The notes under the pieces were generated by a model. That model was not told the DNA's origin, did no database searches, and was given only the letters and a program-made list of their open reading frames with translations. Of a stretch of 53,048 bases of DNA, positions 43,536 through 52,999 are shown piece by piece. Positions within the stretch are counted from its first letter, which is position 1. Each line of letters opens with the position of its first letter. Location of the stretch: assembly GCA_016213245.1 (NCBI GenBank), contig JACRBC010000025.1, positions 1 through 53,048 on the forward strand, given 5' to 3'. Source of the stretch: Candidatus Solibacter usitatus. Lineage in GTDB: Bacteria; Acidobacteriota; Terriglobia; Bryobacterales; Bryobacteraceae. Position numbers and translations under genes: made by a program.

Positions 43536-44120
43536 TCAGGCAGCCTTTCTTACAGGAACCCGCAACTGCCGGCTGAGGGAGCCTTTGCGGATCGAAACCA
43601 CCCTGGCCGCCCCACTCTGCGGCATCGTGTTTTGAGTACGGCCCTGGAAGTACTCGTCAATCGGATACAGCGCGTAAGGCTGCAGCTCCCTGAATACGCG
43701 CCCCAACTTGTGCTGCAAGCGGTAGACGGTATGGAAAAAGAGCCCTCGGTCCAATCCCAGTTTTCTGGTGCAGAGCTTCCACTCCGCGCCGAGTAGGTAG
43801 TGGTAACAGAATACTCGCCACTCCAGGTGACCCAGCGATCGTTTGCTTACCAGGTAGAAGTCGGCCAGATACTCTTCGTCTTTCCTTCCCCACGTGATGC
43901 GGCGTCCGCCCAGGTGTGTCTGCTCCAAGGTCGCCTGGGAAACATTCCTTTCTTTGAATATGCAGTATCGGAAGCGTGCGTAACAGGCCCGGAAAACGGC
44001 GCGGAGCACACAATTGCAGGGACAACTTCCACCGTCCCTCATCACTCGCTGCCCCGAGCCATGACAGGTGGTGCAGGTCAAGGATGCCAAGGCGATCGTT
44101 TCTGACTGGGTCCACTCCAT
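43536..44120 (-). CDS. Putative DnaJ-type zinc-finger and HTH-like protein of unknown function
   Basis: 194 residues from the ATG at 44120; the longer frame to 44369 runs through AT-rich promoter DNA and is not favoured. Near residues 15-45 a cysteine cluster CTTCHGSG...CPCNC resembles one DnaJ zinc knuckle. The second half (EYLADFYLVSKRSLGHLEWRV, then a Leu/Arg-rich stretch LGLDRGLFFHTVYRLQHKLG) looks like a sigma-factor region-4-type helix-turn-helix: an acidic helix, a loop with KLGLDRG, and a long recognition-like helix. I recall similar proteins as conserved and multi-copy in the Solibacter group, without function. Divergent from the regulator at 44385 across an AT-rich gap. Confidence 0.6.
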   Translation of the reverse strand: MEWTQSETIALASLTCTTCHGSGQRVMRDGGSCPCNCVLRAVFRACYARFRYCIFKERNVSQATLEQTHLGGRRITWGRKDEEYLADFYLVSKRSLGHLEWRVFCYHYLLGAEWKLCTRKLGLDRGLFFHTVYRLQHKLGRVFRELQPYALYPIDEYFQGRTQNTMPQSGAARVVSIRKGSLSRQLRVPVRKAA

Positions 44121-44384
44121 TTTGTCTATGCCTCTTTTCCGGCCTCCGTCCTCACAACGGGGCCGTGTTTCTAATGTCCTGACTTTGTTCTTGGACCCGC
44201 TGATCGTCAACTTCAGCATATGCAACCCGCCCGAGCCGCTTGTCGTGCCACGGCTTGTTGATGAGTATAAGTCGCTTATATTTAATATGTTACACTGTGC
44301 CTTGTGTGACATTAAGCAATGTACAGAAATAAGAGTCTTGTATGATACCATGAGTTCCAGTACTCTCATATTTCACTTTGGAAT
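44121..44384. promoter_or_regulatory. AT-rich divergent promoter region with palindromes
   Basis: The last 150 bp are much richer in A and T than the rest of the window. Two inverted repeats stand out: TATAAGTCGCTTATA at 44266-44280, and ACATT/AATGT around AAGC at 44309-44322. A sigma-70-like pair, TTGTAT at 44338 and TACTCT at 44361 with 17 bp between them, faces the regulator at 44385. These are likely binding sites for one or both divergent regulators. Confidence 0.45.
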
Positions 44385-45134
44385 ATGCCTTCCAGTCCTC
44401 AGGTCTTGACCTTTGCCGCTCTGCGCAACCGACTCCTGGGCAACCTCAGAGCGAGGCTGCACAACGGCGAGTTCTCCGAGCGAAGTCTGGCCCGGCTGAT
44501 CGGCGTGTCCCAGCCTCACATGCATCATGTGCTGAAGGGTCTGAGGGTCCTCACTCCAGAGATAGCTGACCAGCTACTGGCCAGTCTGGGGATGTGTCTC
44601 TTGGACATGGTGGATTCGTCCGAGATGGGCGCCACGCTGCAAGACAGGCAATTGAGAGCAAACGCCGCCCTGCTCCCTGTATTGGAGGGACGTCTCGGCC
44701 CCACCGAGCCGTTCCCGGACTGGCGGCGCGTCTCGGCCTGGCTTGCCGTGGATCAGGACGCCCGCCGGCGCGCAGGACGTCCGGCGTTGGTGGAGTTGTC
44801 CGGGGACGCCGAACTGAGCGGGCCACTGGCGGGCGCCTCTTATGCCCTCCTGGATCTTGATGAGGCAGTGCGGGTGCGCCCGCGCCCGGCTTCCTGGTAT
44901 GCAATCCGCTGGCGCGGCGCGGGATTCGTTCGCCAAGTACGGATCGAAGGGGAAACGCTGGTCATCCTCGGCCAGAGACTGCTGCCGGAAGCCGACGGTC
45001 CATCGAAAGTGGAGCTGGCCGGAGGGTCGACGCTGCAGGTGGTGCGAGCAGCGGTGTTGTGGGCGGGTGCGGATCCGCGGTACGCCGGCTTCGGCAATCA
45101 GCCTGGGTGGCTGATTCCTGCCGCCTCCTCATAG
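44385..45134 (+). CDS. XRE-like regulator with degenerate S24-like domain
   Basis: 249 residues. N-terminal helix-turn-helix (about 15-70): FSERSLARLIGVSQPHMHHVL gives a clear recognition helix. The C-terminal half (WYAIRWRGAGFVRQVRIEGETLVILGQRLL, split around strands, then VVRAAVLWAGAD) has the outline of the second half of an S24 domain, but the catalytic Ser/Lys motifs are absent. It resembles the regulator at 1245 in general plan but not in sequence. It probably controls the divergent zinc-finger gene and itself. Confidence 0.62.
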   Translation: MPSSPQVLTFAALRNRLLGNLRARLHNGEFSERSLARLIGVSQPHMHHVLKGLRVLTPEIADQLLASLGMCLLDMVDSSEMGATLQDRQLRANAALLPVLEGRLGPTEPFPDWRRVSAWLAVDQDARRRAGRPALVELSGDAELSGPLAGASYALLDLDEAVRVRPRPASWYAIRWRGAGFVRQVRIEGETLVILGQRLLPEADGPSKVELAGGSTLQVVRAAVLWAGADPRYAGFGNQPGWLIPAASS

Positions 45135-46273
45135 ACCGCGAGCACCTGGCGCGCGGTGTCTTCCCACCGGAAGTGGCGGCACCGCTCCTGGCCGCGCTCC
45201 CGCAGCACGGCGCGGAGTTCGGGATCAAGCAGCACTTCCCTCAGACCGCGGGCTATGTCGAAGACATTGTCCGGACTGACGATTGCCGCGGCGTCGCCCA
45301 CCACCTCGGGCAGCGATGTAGCGTTGGAGCAAACCACCGGCGTGCCGGAGGCCATGGCCTCCAGCGGGGGAAGCCCGAATCCTTCATATAGCGACGGGAA
45401 CACGAATACCGAGGCGGCCTCGTAGAACACGCGCAGCGTGTCGAGCGGGACAAAGCCGAGAAACCGCACATACTGCTCGATGCGCGACTGGATCACCGCT
45501 TGCCGGACGGCAGGGTAGCGCGAAATCTCATCTCCGATGATGATCAGCCGCAGGTCGCTCCACTCCGGATTGTCCTGCAGCGCCCCCTTCAGGAATGAAA
45601 ACGCCTCCACCAGGCGCGGGATGTTCTTCTGCGGCCGGATGGTGCCGGCGTACAGCAGGAAGGGGTACTGAACCTGGTAGCGTTCCAGGATGCGGCGGCG
45701 CTCCAGCGCCCAGGCCTCGGGTCCCGCCGCCCGCGCGCCGGAGCCGGGGATATGGTGCGTATAGCGAGGATCGGCGGCGCCGTAGATGCGGCGAACCCGG
45801 TCCGCCGGGATACGCAGTAGATTGACCACGTCGTGCCGCGTCGATTCGCTGACGGCGATGACCCTTTCGGCGCGCAGCAATCCTCGCCGCGCGACCACCC
45901 TCCGCGCCTCGTGCCGCCACCCGGACGGGGCGTCGAAGACCAGGCTCGAAAGGTCATGCACGGTCACCACGTAAGGCCGGTGAAGCAGCAAAGGCACGGC
46001 GTTCAACGGGATGTGAACGAGGTCGGGCCGCAACGATCGGGCGAAGAAGGGGAAAGCGAATTGATCCAGCGTTTCACTGTCGTTGCGCTCATAGTAGACG
46101 AGTTCGAAGTTGGCGGGCAGACCGTCGAATTCGTGCTGCTGTTCCTTGTGCGCCGCGAGCAGAAAGTGGTGCGGCGCGCCCACGGCGGCGAAACCACGAA
46201 GCAGGTTGCGGATGTAGGTGCCGAAACCGAAGTCCCTGACGTGACGTGCGTCCAGCAGGATGCGAATCGGCAT
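45098..46273 (-). CDS. GT4-family glycosyltransferase
   Basis: 391 residues, GT-B fold. N-terminal domain: [20 protein letters not shown]; nucleotide-sugar domain: [21 protein letters not shown] and the E-x7-E motif EGFGLPPLE, then [20 protein letters not shown]. These retaining enzymes act in polysaccharide or glycolipid synthesis. It is 7 bp after glyA, so it may be cotranscribed with rpiB and glyA, which is unusual. It overlaps the convergent regulator by 37 bp. Confidence 0.9.
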   Translation of the reverse strand: MPIRILLDARHVRDFGFGTYIRNLLRGFAAVGAPHHFLLAAHKEQQHEFDGLPANFELVYYERNDSETLDQFAFPFFARSLRPDLVHIPLNAVPLLLHRPYVVTVHDLSSLVFDAPSGWRHEARRVVARRGLLRAERVIAVSESTRHDVVNLLRIPADRVRRIYGAADPRYTHHIPGSGARAAGPEAWALERRRILERYQVQYPFLLYAGTIRPQKNIPRLVEAFSFLKGALQDNPEWSDLRLIIIGDEISRYPAVRQAVIQSRIEQYVRFLGFVPLDTLRVFYEAASVFVFPSLYEGFGLPPLEAMASGTPVVCSNATSLPEVVGDAAAIVSPDNVFDIARGLREVLLDPELRAVLRERGQERCRHFRWEDTARQVLAVYEEAAGISHPG

Positions 46274-46280
46274 AGGCTTG

Positions 46281-47561
46281 CTAGCGGCGCCCGGCGGCGA
46301 GTTTCCAGGAATAGAGCGGGAAGCGCTGCGTCAGCGCCTGAACTCGCGCCCGCACTGCTGCCAGATTGTCCTGCGACGCGGGAGCTTCCAGCACCCGGGC
46401 GATCAGAGCGGCGACTTCGCGCATCTCTTCCTCGCCGAAGCCTCTGGTGGTCACCGCGGGGCTGCCCAACCGGATGCCGCTGGGGTTCATCGGAGGGTTG
46501 GTGTCGAAGGGGATCGAGTTCTTGTTGACGGTGATCCACGCTTCGTCCAGGGCCTTCTCCGCCTCCTTGCCGCGCAGGCCTTTTGAAAAGACGTCCACCA
46601 GCATGACGTGCGAGTCCGTGCCGCCGGACACCACGCGGAAACCCGCGGCCTGCATGCCGCCTGCGAGCGCCCGGGCGTTCTTCACCACCTGCTGCTGGTA
46701 GGCGGCGAACTCCGGCGACATGGCCTCCAGAAAACAGACGGCCTTGGCGGCGATCACATGCACCAGCGGCCCGCCCTGAAAGCCGGGAAACACCGACTTG
46801 TCGATCGCCGAGCCGAATTTCTCCCGCGCCCGAATGAGCCCCGAACGCGGCCCGCGCAGCGTCTTGTGCGTGGTGGTGGTCACGATGTCGGCCCACTCGC
46901 AGGGATTCGGATAGATGCCTGCCGCCACCAGGCCCGAGAAGTGGGCCATGTCGACCAGAAAGAGCGCTCCGTTGGCGTCGGCGATCTCCCGGAAGCGCTT
47001 GAAGTCGATGACGCGGGAATAGGCGCTGGCGCCTCCGACGATCAGCTTCGGCTTGTGCTCCGCCGCCAGACGGGCCACCTCGTCGTAGTCGATCGTCTCG
47101 TCGCCCTGCTTCACCCCGTAGGGCACGATCTTGTAGGTCTTGCCTGAAAAGTTCAGCGGGTGGCCGTGGGTCAGGTGGCCCCCGTGGGCCAGGTTCATCC
47201 CCAGGATGGTCTCGCCGGGCTGCAGCACGGAGGCGTAGGCGGCCTGATTGGCCTGCGAACCCGAATGGGGCTGCACGTTGGCGTATTCGGCGTGGAAGAG
47301 CTTCTTCGCCCGATCGCGGGCCAGATTCTCCACGATGTCGGTGAACTCGCAGCCGCCGTAGTAGCGCCTGGCCGGATAGCCTTCGGCGTACTTATTGGTG
47401 AAGACGCTGCCGGTGGCTTCCAGCACGGCCTCGGAGGTGAAGTTCTCGCTGGCGATCAGCTCGAGCCGCGAGTGCTGCCGCCCGGCCTCGTCGGCAATGG
47501 CTTGCGCGACTTCCGGATCCACTTCCGCCACGGGGCGTGCCATGCGCTGCTGATCGTTCAT
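46281..47561 (-). CDS. glyA: Serine hydroxymethyltransferase
   Basis: 426 residues from the ATG at 47561, which overlaps the stop of rpiB by 4 bp. Interconverts serine and glycine with tetrahydrofolate, supplying one-carbon units. PLP lysine in [14 protein letters not shown], substrate region [14 protein letters not shown], and [12 protein letters not shown] at the start are family-defining. Full length for the enzyme. Confidence 0.97.
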   Translation of the reverse strand: MNDQQRMARPVAEVDPEVAQAIADEAGRQHSRLELIASENFTSEAVLEATGSVFTNKYAEGYPARRYYGGCEFTDIVENLARDRAKKLFHAEYANVQPHSGSQANQAAYASVLQPGETILGMNLAHGGHLTHGHPLNFSGKTYKIVPYGVKQGDETIDYDEVARLAAEHKPKLIVGGASAYSRVIDFKRFREIADANGALFLVDMAHFSGLVAAGIYPNPCEWADIVTTTTHKTLRGPRSGLIRAREKFGSAIDKSVFPGFQGGPLVHVIAAKAVCFLEAMSPEFAAYQQQVVKNARALAGGMQAAGFRVVSGGTDSHVMLVDVFSKGLRGKEAEKALDEAWITVNKNSIPFDTNPPMNPSGIRLGSPAVTTRGFGEEEMREVAALIARVLEAPASQDNLAAVRARVQALTQRFPLYSWKLAAGRR

Positions 47562-48010
47562 CCTTGCTTGCCTTCCTTTTCGATGCTCATGATCTTGTCC
47601 ACCCGCCGTTGGTGGCGGCCGCCCTCGAACGCGGTGGCCAGAAAAACGTCGATGAGCGCACCGGCCTCTTCCACGCTCAGGTACTTGGCGCCCATGGTCA
47701 GCACGTTGGCGTCGTTGTGCCGCCGCGTGTATTCCACCTCGTCGGCATTGAACGCCAGCGCCGCACGGATTCCCGGCACTTTGTTGGCGGCCATCGACAT
47801 TCCCACCCCGGTGGAGCAGACCAGCACGCCGCGTTCGCATTCCCCTCCGGCTACGGAGCGGCCGACGGCTGCCGCATAGTCCGGATAGTCGGTTGATTCC
47901 GGCCCGGCGGCGCCGAAATCGGCCACCTCATGGCCTTTCTCGGTCAGCATCGCGCGAAGCTGCTCTTTGAGTGCGAACCCGGCGTGGTCGGCTCCCAGGG
48001 CGATTTTCAT
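47558..48010 (-). CDS. rpiB: Ribose-5-phosphate isomerase B
   Basis: 150 residues, usual length. [15 protein letters not shown] is the N-terminal phosphate loop, [16 protein letters not shown] carries the catalytic Cys, and [14 protein letters not shown] is the conserved HNDAN region. Interconverts ribose-5-phosphate and ribulose-5-phosphate in the pentose phosphate pathway. Translationally coupled to glyA. Confidence 0.95.
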   Translation of the reverse strand: MKIALGADHAGFALKEQLRAMLTEKGHEVADFGAAGPESTDYPDYAAAVGRSVAGGECERGVLVCSTGVGMSMAANKVPGIRAALAFNADEVEYTRRHNDANVLTMGAKYLSVEEAGALIDVFLATAFEGGRHQRRVDKIMSIEKEGKQG

Positions 48011-48086
48011 GGAGGAAACGACGATTCTAACATGCGGCCGCGAAGAGGTTCTTCACTGGCGCCCATGATAAACTCGAAGATTCCCC

Positions 48087-49811
48087 ATGCTTTGGTCACG
48101 TCTCTTCATCCCCACGCTTCGTGAAAACCCCACTGAAGCCGAAGTGGTCAGCCACCAGTTGTTGCTGCGGGCGGGCTACATCCGCCAGCTCGGCGCCGGC
48201 ATCTACAACTATCTCTACCTCGCCCAGCGTTCGCTGCTGAAGATTCAGGAGATTGTCCGCCAGGAGATGGACCGGATCGGTGCGCAGGAGTTCTACCTGC
48301 CCGCCCTGAACCCGGCCGAAGTGTGGCAGGAGTCCGGCCGCTACGACCTCATGGGCGACAACATGTTCCGCTTGAAGGACCGCTTCGGCCGCCCGCTCTG
48401 CCTCGGCATGACCCACGAAGAGGTGATGACGGCCATCGCCCGCGGTGAGCTGCGCAGCTACAAGCAACTGCCCCAGATCTGGTACCAGATCCAGACCAAG
48501 TTCCGCGACGAGCCTCGCCCCAAGTCCGGCCTGCTTCGCGTGCGCCAGTTCATCATGAAGGACAGCTACTCCTTCGACCTCGCCCCCGAGGGCCTGGACG
48601 TGAGCTACGAAAAGCACCGCGTAGCCTACTGCCGCATCTTCGACCGCTGCGGCCTCGACTACGTCGCCGTGGAAGCGCATTCGGGCGCCATGGGCGGCTC
48701 GCAGTCGCAGGAGTTCATGGTCGCCACCAACGCCGGCGAGGACTATGTCGTCACCTGCCGCCAGACCGGCTATTCGGCCAACCTCGAAAAGGCCGTCTCC
48801 CGCCCAGTGCCCCCCGCCGCCGCCGACCCCGAGGGCGACCTAGCGCCGGAGGAGATCCACACCCCCGGCCAGAAGACCATCGACGAGGTTTCCGCATTCC
48901 TCCACGTGCCGCCCACCTCGCTGATGAAATCGCTCGTGCTGGTGGCAGGCGATACCACCTATCTCGCCGTCCTGCGCGGCGACCACCAGCTCTCGGAGAC
49001 CAAGTTCCAGTCGGCCACCGGCTGCTCGGAGCTCCGTCCCGCGCACCCCGAAGAGATGCGGCAACTGCTCGGCGCCGACGCCGGCTCGCTCGGCCCGGTC
49101 GGCGTGAAGGGCGCGAAGATCATCATCGATTCGGCGCTCCAAGGCCGCCGCAACATGATCAGCGGCGCCAACCGGGACGATTACCATCTGAGGAGCGTCA
49201 CTCCGGGCGAGGACTTTCAGGCGGAGTTCCACGACCTGCGGCAGGTGGCCGAAGGCGACACCGAGGTTGAAACCGGCGCGCCCCTGGAGATCCTGAAGAC
49301 GGTGGAGATCGGCCACATCTTCAAGCTCGGCTACAAGTACTCCCACTCGATGGGCTTGAATGTCCTCGACCACAACGGCGTCGAAACACCGGTCATCATG
49401 GGCTCCTACGGCATCGGCATCGAACGTGTCCTCTGCGCTGCCGTCGAGCTCTTCTCCGATGCCAACGGCATGTCCCTGCCCGTTTCCATCGCTCCCTTTG
49501 AGGTGGTCCTGACGCCCGTGAAAAGCACGGACGCCACCTTGCGCGAGGCCGCCGACAAGCTCTACGCCGAACTCAAGCAGGCCGGCGTGGACGTGCTCTA
49601 CGACGACCGCGACCTGAGCCCCGGCGTCAAGTTCAAGGACGCCGATCTCATCGGCGTGCCCTTCCGCGTCAACATCGGAAAGAAGCTCGCCTCCGGCATG
49701 GTTGAGCTGGTCAACCGCCGCACGAAAGAGATGGCTGAAGTGCCCGTGGACGGCGCCGCCGCGGCCATCCAATCCGCCATCGCCGCCGCCCGCCCAGCCA
49801 CGAGCCACTGA
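48087..49811 (+). CDS. proS: Prolyl-tRNA synthetase (bacterial type)
   Basis: 574 residues. Class II core: motif 2 [21 protein letters not shown]; motif 3 [11 protein letters not shown] YbaK-like editing insertion (about residues 225-385) is present, as in bacterial ProRS. The C-terminal anticodon domain starts near [12 protein letters not shown]. The start [11 protein letters not shown] is standard. The last base of the stop is shared with the next ATG. Confidence 0.96.
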   Translation: MLWSRLFIPTLRENPTEAEVVSHQLLLRAGYIRQLGAGIYNYLYLAQRSLLKIQEIVRQEMDRIGAQEFYLPALNPAEVWQESGRYDLMGDNMFRLKDRFGRPLCLGMTHEEVMTAIARGELRSYKQLPQIWYQIQTKFRDEPRPKSGLLRVRQFIMKDSYSFDLAPEGLDVSYEKHRVAYCRIFDRCGLDYVAVEAHSGAMGGSQSQEFMVATNAGEDYVVTCRQTGYSANLEKAVSRPVPPAAADPEGDLAPEEIHTPGQKTIDEVSAFLHVPPTSLMKSLVLVAGDTTYLAVLRGDHQLSETKFQSATGCSELRPAHPEEMRQLLGADAGSLGPVGVKGAKIIIDSALQGRRNMISGANRDDYHLRSVTPGEDFQAEFHDLRQVAEGDTEVETGAPLEILKTVEIGHIFKLGYKYSHSMGLNVLDHNGVETPVIMGSYGIGIERVLCAAVELFSDANGMSLPVSIAPFEVVLTPVKSTDATLREAADKLYAELKQAGVDVLYDDRDLSPGVKFKDADLIGVPFRVNIGKKLASGMVELVNRRTKEMAEVPVDGAAAAIQSAIAAARPATSH

Positions 49812-50881
49812 TGCCGAACTGGTCCGAAGTCCGCGAACTCTTTCCTGCGCTGCAGCGCTGGACCTTCTTGAACACCGCCACCTTCGGCCAAGTCTCCCGC
49901 CGTTCGGTTGAAGCGATGGAGGAGCATTTCCGGCGCCGCGACGAAACGGCGGCCTCGGACTTCCTCTCCTGGTTTGACGACGCCGACAGGCTGCGCGCCA
50001 AGCTCGCCACGCTCATCCGCTCCAGCCCGGACGATATCGCCTTCCTGCCCAACGCCTGCACCGCGCTCGGCATCCTGTTGAACGGAATCGACTGGCGCCA
50101 GGGCGACGAAATCGTCACTCTTGAAAACGAGTTCCCCAACCAGATCTACGCTCCGCTCCACCAGGGGCCGGCACTCAAGGAAGTGCCCGCCGAAGGTCTG
50201 CTGGACGCCGTCACCGGGCGTACACGCCTGGTTGTCCTCAGCGCCGTCAACTACACCAGCGGCTTCCGCGCGCCGTTGGAGACCCTGGCTCCCGAGCTCC
50301 GCCGCCGCGGCGTGTTGCTCTATGTCGACGCCACCCAGATGCTCGGCGCGCTCCGTTTCGACTTCTCCGCCATCCAGCCCGACATGCTCGCCGTGAACTG
50401 CTACAAGTGGATGCTTGCGCCCAACGGCGTCGGCTTCATGGCCGTGCATCCCGGGCTCCGCGAGCGTCTGCGGCCGTTGAGTATCGGCTGGCGCTCCCAC
50501 CGCGACTGGCGCAACGTCAACAACCTCTGGCACGGCAAGCCGGAGTTGAAGTCAACCGCCGAAAAGTACGAGGGCGGCATGCTGCCCTCATCGCTGCTCT
50601 ACGCCCTGGAAGCCTCTGTGGACCTGATGCTCGAACTCACGCCGGACGCCATCGAACAGCGCGTTCTCCAACTCGCCTTGCAGACCCGCGCACTCTTCCC
50701 CGGCGCCCTGCCCTACGCCGATACGCCCATCGTCGCCGCAAACGTGGACGACGCGCCCGCCCTCTCGGCCCGCCTCAAACAGCAGGGCATCCTCACCTCC
50801 GCCCGGCATGGCATGTTGCGCGTCTCCACCCACTTCTACAACGACGAGAGCGACATCGCCCGCCTGGCCGCGGCACTCTAG
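49811..50881 (+). CDS. Class V aminotransferase (cysteine desulfurase-like)
   Basis: 356 residues, PLP fold type I. The Schiff-base Lys is in NCYKWMLAPNGVGFM, preceded by VDATQMLGALRFD with the PLP-binding Asp. The active-site cysteine expected for a cysteine desulfurase near the C-terminus is not clearly present, so it could be a desulfurase-like lyase or aminotransferase. It overlaps proS by one base. Confidence 0.85.
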   Translation: MPNWSEVRELFPALQRWTFLNTATFGQVSRRSVEAMEEHFRRRDETAASDFLSWFDDADRLRAKLATLIRSSPDDIAFLPNACTALGILLNGIDWRQGDEIVTLENEFPNQIYAPLHQGPALKEVPAEGLLDAVTGRTRLVVLSAVNYTSGFRAPLETLAPELRRRGVLLYVDATQMLGALRFDFSAIQPDMLAVNCYKWMLAPNGVGFMAVHPGLRERLRPLSIGWRSHRDWRNVNNLWHGKPELKSTAEKYEGGMLPSSLLYALEASVDLMLELTPDAIEQRVLQLALQTRALFPGALPYADTPIVAANVDDAPALSARLKQQGILTSARHGMLRVSTHFYNDESDIARLAAAL

Positions 50882-51303
50882 CCCAACAGAATCACGTCCT
50901 TGTTCAGCCCCCCCAGCGCTCTGTCAAGCGTCACCAGCCGTGCCCCATGCTTTGCGGCCAGTCCGAGAAGATAGAGGTCTGTCAATTGGCGGTGCCCGCG
51001 AAGTTTCACGCCCGACAGCGACAGGGCCTCGGCCAGCGGCAGGTCCATTGGCCAGAAGCAATGAGCCGGGCCGGCCAGGTTCATTTGCAATATCGCGACG
51101 GCCTCCTCCGGAGTCGCTGCGTCACGGCTGAAACTCGGATTCGAGATGGTGCGGACAAACCCTGATTGGGTCATGGGGCAAGTGGCCCATCCGCCTCGTC
51201 CGTGATCCCGGAACCACCTGCGTGCGACCCCGTGAGCTGCGTGAGCTGGCCACCACAACGCAACCAGCATGTTTACGTCGAGCAGGCTGGCGCTCTTCAC
51301 CAC
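50878..51303 (-). CDS. VapC-type PIN-domain toxin (second pair)
   Basis: 141 residues. PIN-domain acid pattern: Asp in SLLDVNMLVALWWP, a central Glu/Asp region, Asp in RQLTDLYLLGLA and Asp in LVTLDRAL. A VapC RNase is expected. Its start overlaps the antitoxin by 7 bp; its stop overlaps that of the convergent aminotransferase. Confidence 0.85.
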   Translation of the reverse strand: MVKSASLLDVNMLVALWWPAHAAHGVARRWFRDHGRGGWATCPMTQSGFVRTISNPSFSRDAATPEEAVAILQMNLAGPAHCFWPMDLPLAEALSLSGVKLRGHRQLTDLYLLGLAAKHGARLVTLDRALGGLNKDVILLG

Positions 51304-51521
51304 TCTTCCTCCAGTGCCTTGATCTGCTCCGTTGTCACCGTGGGCGAATCGTCGGGTAGATCGAACACAAAAAGCCCGTCCAATTCCTTCACGGGCAACC
51401 TTTTTCTGGCACCCTTCACTACCAACTCAGAGATCGCCTTGCCCACGCCGATCTGGCGGGCCTTTGCATACTGCATCACAATCGCGTAGGCGTCATCATT
51501 GATGTGTACAGTCGTTCTCAT
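51297..51521 (-). CDS. VapB-type ribbon-helix-helix antitoxin (second pair)
   Basis: 74 residues. MRTTVHINDDAYAIVMQYAK fits a ribbon-helix-helix (beta strand then helix), and the acidic tail (FVFDLPDDSPTVTTEQIKAL) is likely the toxin-binding segment. Coupled to the downstream PIN toxin. Confidence 0.83.
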   Translation of the reverse strand: MRTTVHINDDAYAIVMQYAKARQIGVGKAISELVVKGARKRLPVKELDGLFVFDLPDDSPTVTTEQIKALEEEW

Positions 51522-51547
51522 GCCACTTTGATGCTATCACGGTTCAA

Positions 51548-52291
51548 ATGATGCCGCCGTGCTTTTCCGCTACACTGCTAGCTGTGCAAGCCCTGCTGGT
51601 CGCGCTCACCCTCGTCCGCACCCTCGCCCTGGAGGGCGATACATTCCACGTCCAGGGCATCGCCCTGGATGGCCCGTCCCTCTGGGTGACCAGTGTCGAC
51701 CAGCCTTCACGAAAAGGCTGGTTATTCGAATACTCGCTGGAGAGCGGCAAGCGCTTGCGCGCCGTGGAACTCCAACAGGGCGCCATGTACCACCCGGGAG
51801 GGTTCGACGTCGACGGCGATTCGCTGTGGATCCCCGTCGCCGAATACCGCAAGGAAAGCCGCTCCATCATCCAGCGCCGCTTGAAGCAGACCCTGGAGTT
51901 ACTCTCGTCCTTCGAGGTTGCTGACCATATCGGCTGCCTGACTAGTGCCGGGGGCCGCTTGGTGGGCGGAAACTGGGACGCCCGCAAGTTCTACGAATGG
52001 ACGCCCGATGGCCGCCAACTCCGCGTCCGCTCCAACCCGCTCTCCGTGCGCTACCAGGACATCAAGTACCGCGACGGCGCCCTCATCGCCTCCGGCCTCG
52101 GCCCGGCGCCCGCATCACCCAGCCTCATCCACTGGCTCGATCCCGAGGACCTTGCCCCCCTCCAGTCGGCCGCGCCCGGCCGTACCGATCGCAAGGTGGA
52201 GTACTCCCGGGAGGGCATGGACCTGCGCGACGGCCTGCTGTACCTGCTGCCGGAAGACACGCCGTCACGCCTGTTTGTATTCCGCCTGTAA
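51548..52291 (+). CDS. Secreted beta-propeller-like protein (DUF6454-like)
   Basis: 247 residues with a short N-terminal hydrophobic segment (ATLLAVQALLVALTLVRTL), probably a signal peptide. The rest has repeated beta strands with aromatic and glycine turns: FHVQGIALDGPSLWVTSVDQ, YHPGGFDVDGDSLWIPVAEY, LVGGNWDARKFYEWTPDG. The repeats suggest a propeller-like fold. It resembles proteins grouped as DUF6454, of unknown role; this name is from memory and moderately sure. Confidence 0.65.
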   Translation: MMPPCFSATLLAVQALLVALTLVRTLALEGDTFHVQGIALDGPSLWVTSVDQPSRKGWLFEYSLESGKRLRAVELQQGAMYHPGGFDVDGDSLWIPVAEYRKESRSIIQRRLKQTLELLSSFEVADHIGCLTSAGGRLVGGNWDARKFYEWTPDGRQLRVRSNPLSVRYQDIKYRDGALIASGLGPAPASPSLIHWLDPEDLAPLQSAAPGRTDRKVEYSREGMDLRDGLLYLLPEDTPSRLFVFRL

Positions 52292-52475
52292 TTTTGAGGC
52301 GCCGTCCACCCTCGCCGGCCTGCACGTCCCATACGGCTAAAGAGTAGTCGCGGTTTGCCGGTCCTCATTCGCACAGCGTGCGAGATCCCCGCGGTGCGGT
52401 GCGGGCGCAGCGACCGGGCGCTGGATCCCTGCTATACTTAAGGGGTCTGACTGCGTCTGCCCGGGCCGCATGTGT

Positions 52476-52505
52476 TTGACACGCGCCGCCAGGGATCCGT
52501 AGAAT
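52476..52505 (+). promoter_or_regulatory. Sigma-70 promoter of rplM-rpsI
   Basis: TTGACA at 52476-52481 and TAGAAT at 52500-52505 have an 18-bp spacer and lie about 37 bp before the rplM ATG. A second -10-like box, TATACT at 52433-52438, lacks a good -35. There is no room for a long leader riboswitch between the main promoter and the ATG. Confidence 0.6.
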
Positions 52506-52542
52506 AAATGGTTTGTAGTCTGCGAACGGAGATCGTCTGTCT

Positions 52543-52977
52543 ATGAAGACCGCATTTCCGTCCAAGAGCGAAATCACGCGCAGCTGGTTTGTCCTGGACG
52601 CCAGCGAAGCCGCTCTGGGACGGCTCGCCAGCAAGGCCGCCAAGATCCTGATGGGGAAGCATAAGCCCACCTACACCCCCTTTCTGGACACCGGCGACCA
52701 CGTCATCGTCATCAACGCCGAAAAGGCCATCCTGACCGGCAACAAGGAATCCCAGAAAATCTACCGCCGCCACTCCGGCTATCCCGGCGGGTTGACTGAA
52801 ATACCCGCGGGCAAGGTGCGCGCCAAGCGGCCCATCCGTCTGGTGGAGGATGCCATCAAGGGCATGCTGCCGAAAACCAAGATGGGCAAGCAGATGTACC
52901 GCAAACTGAAGGTGTACGCGGGCGACAAGCACCCGCACGTCGCCCAGCAGCCCAAAGCCATGGCCGCGACTGAGTAG
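52543..52977 (+). CDS. rplM: Ribosomal protein L13
   Basis: 144 residues, full length. Contains [36 protein letters not shown] and [20 protein letters not shown], hallmarks of bacterial L13. It binds 23S rRNA early in large-subunit assembly. A GGAG precedes the ATG. Followed by rpsI, the usual L13-S9 operon. Confidence 0.98.
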   Translation: MKTAFPSKSEITRSWFVLDASEAALGRLASKAAKILMGKHKPTYTPFLDTGDHVIVINAEKAILTGNKESQKIYRRHSGYPGGLTEIPAGKVRAKRPIRLVEDAIKGMLPKTKMGKQMYRKLKVYAGDKHPHVAQQPKAMAATE

Positions 52978-52999
52978 AATCTGACGGAGAAAACTTAGA

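Noticed and set aside
43496-44384. Insertion sequence or mobile element at the AT-rich gap
   Set aside because: No transposase, integrase, terminal repeats or target duplication were seen; composition alone is not enough.
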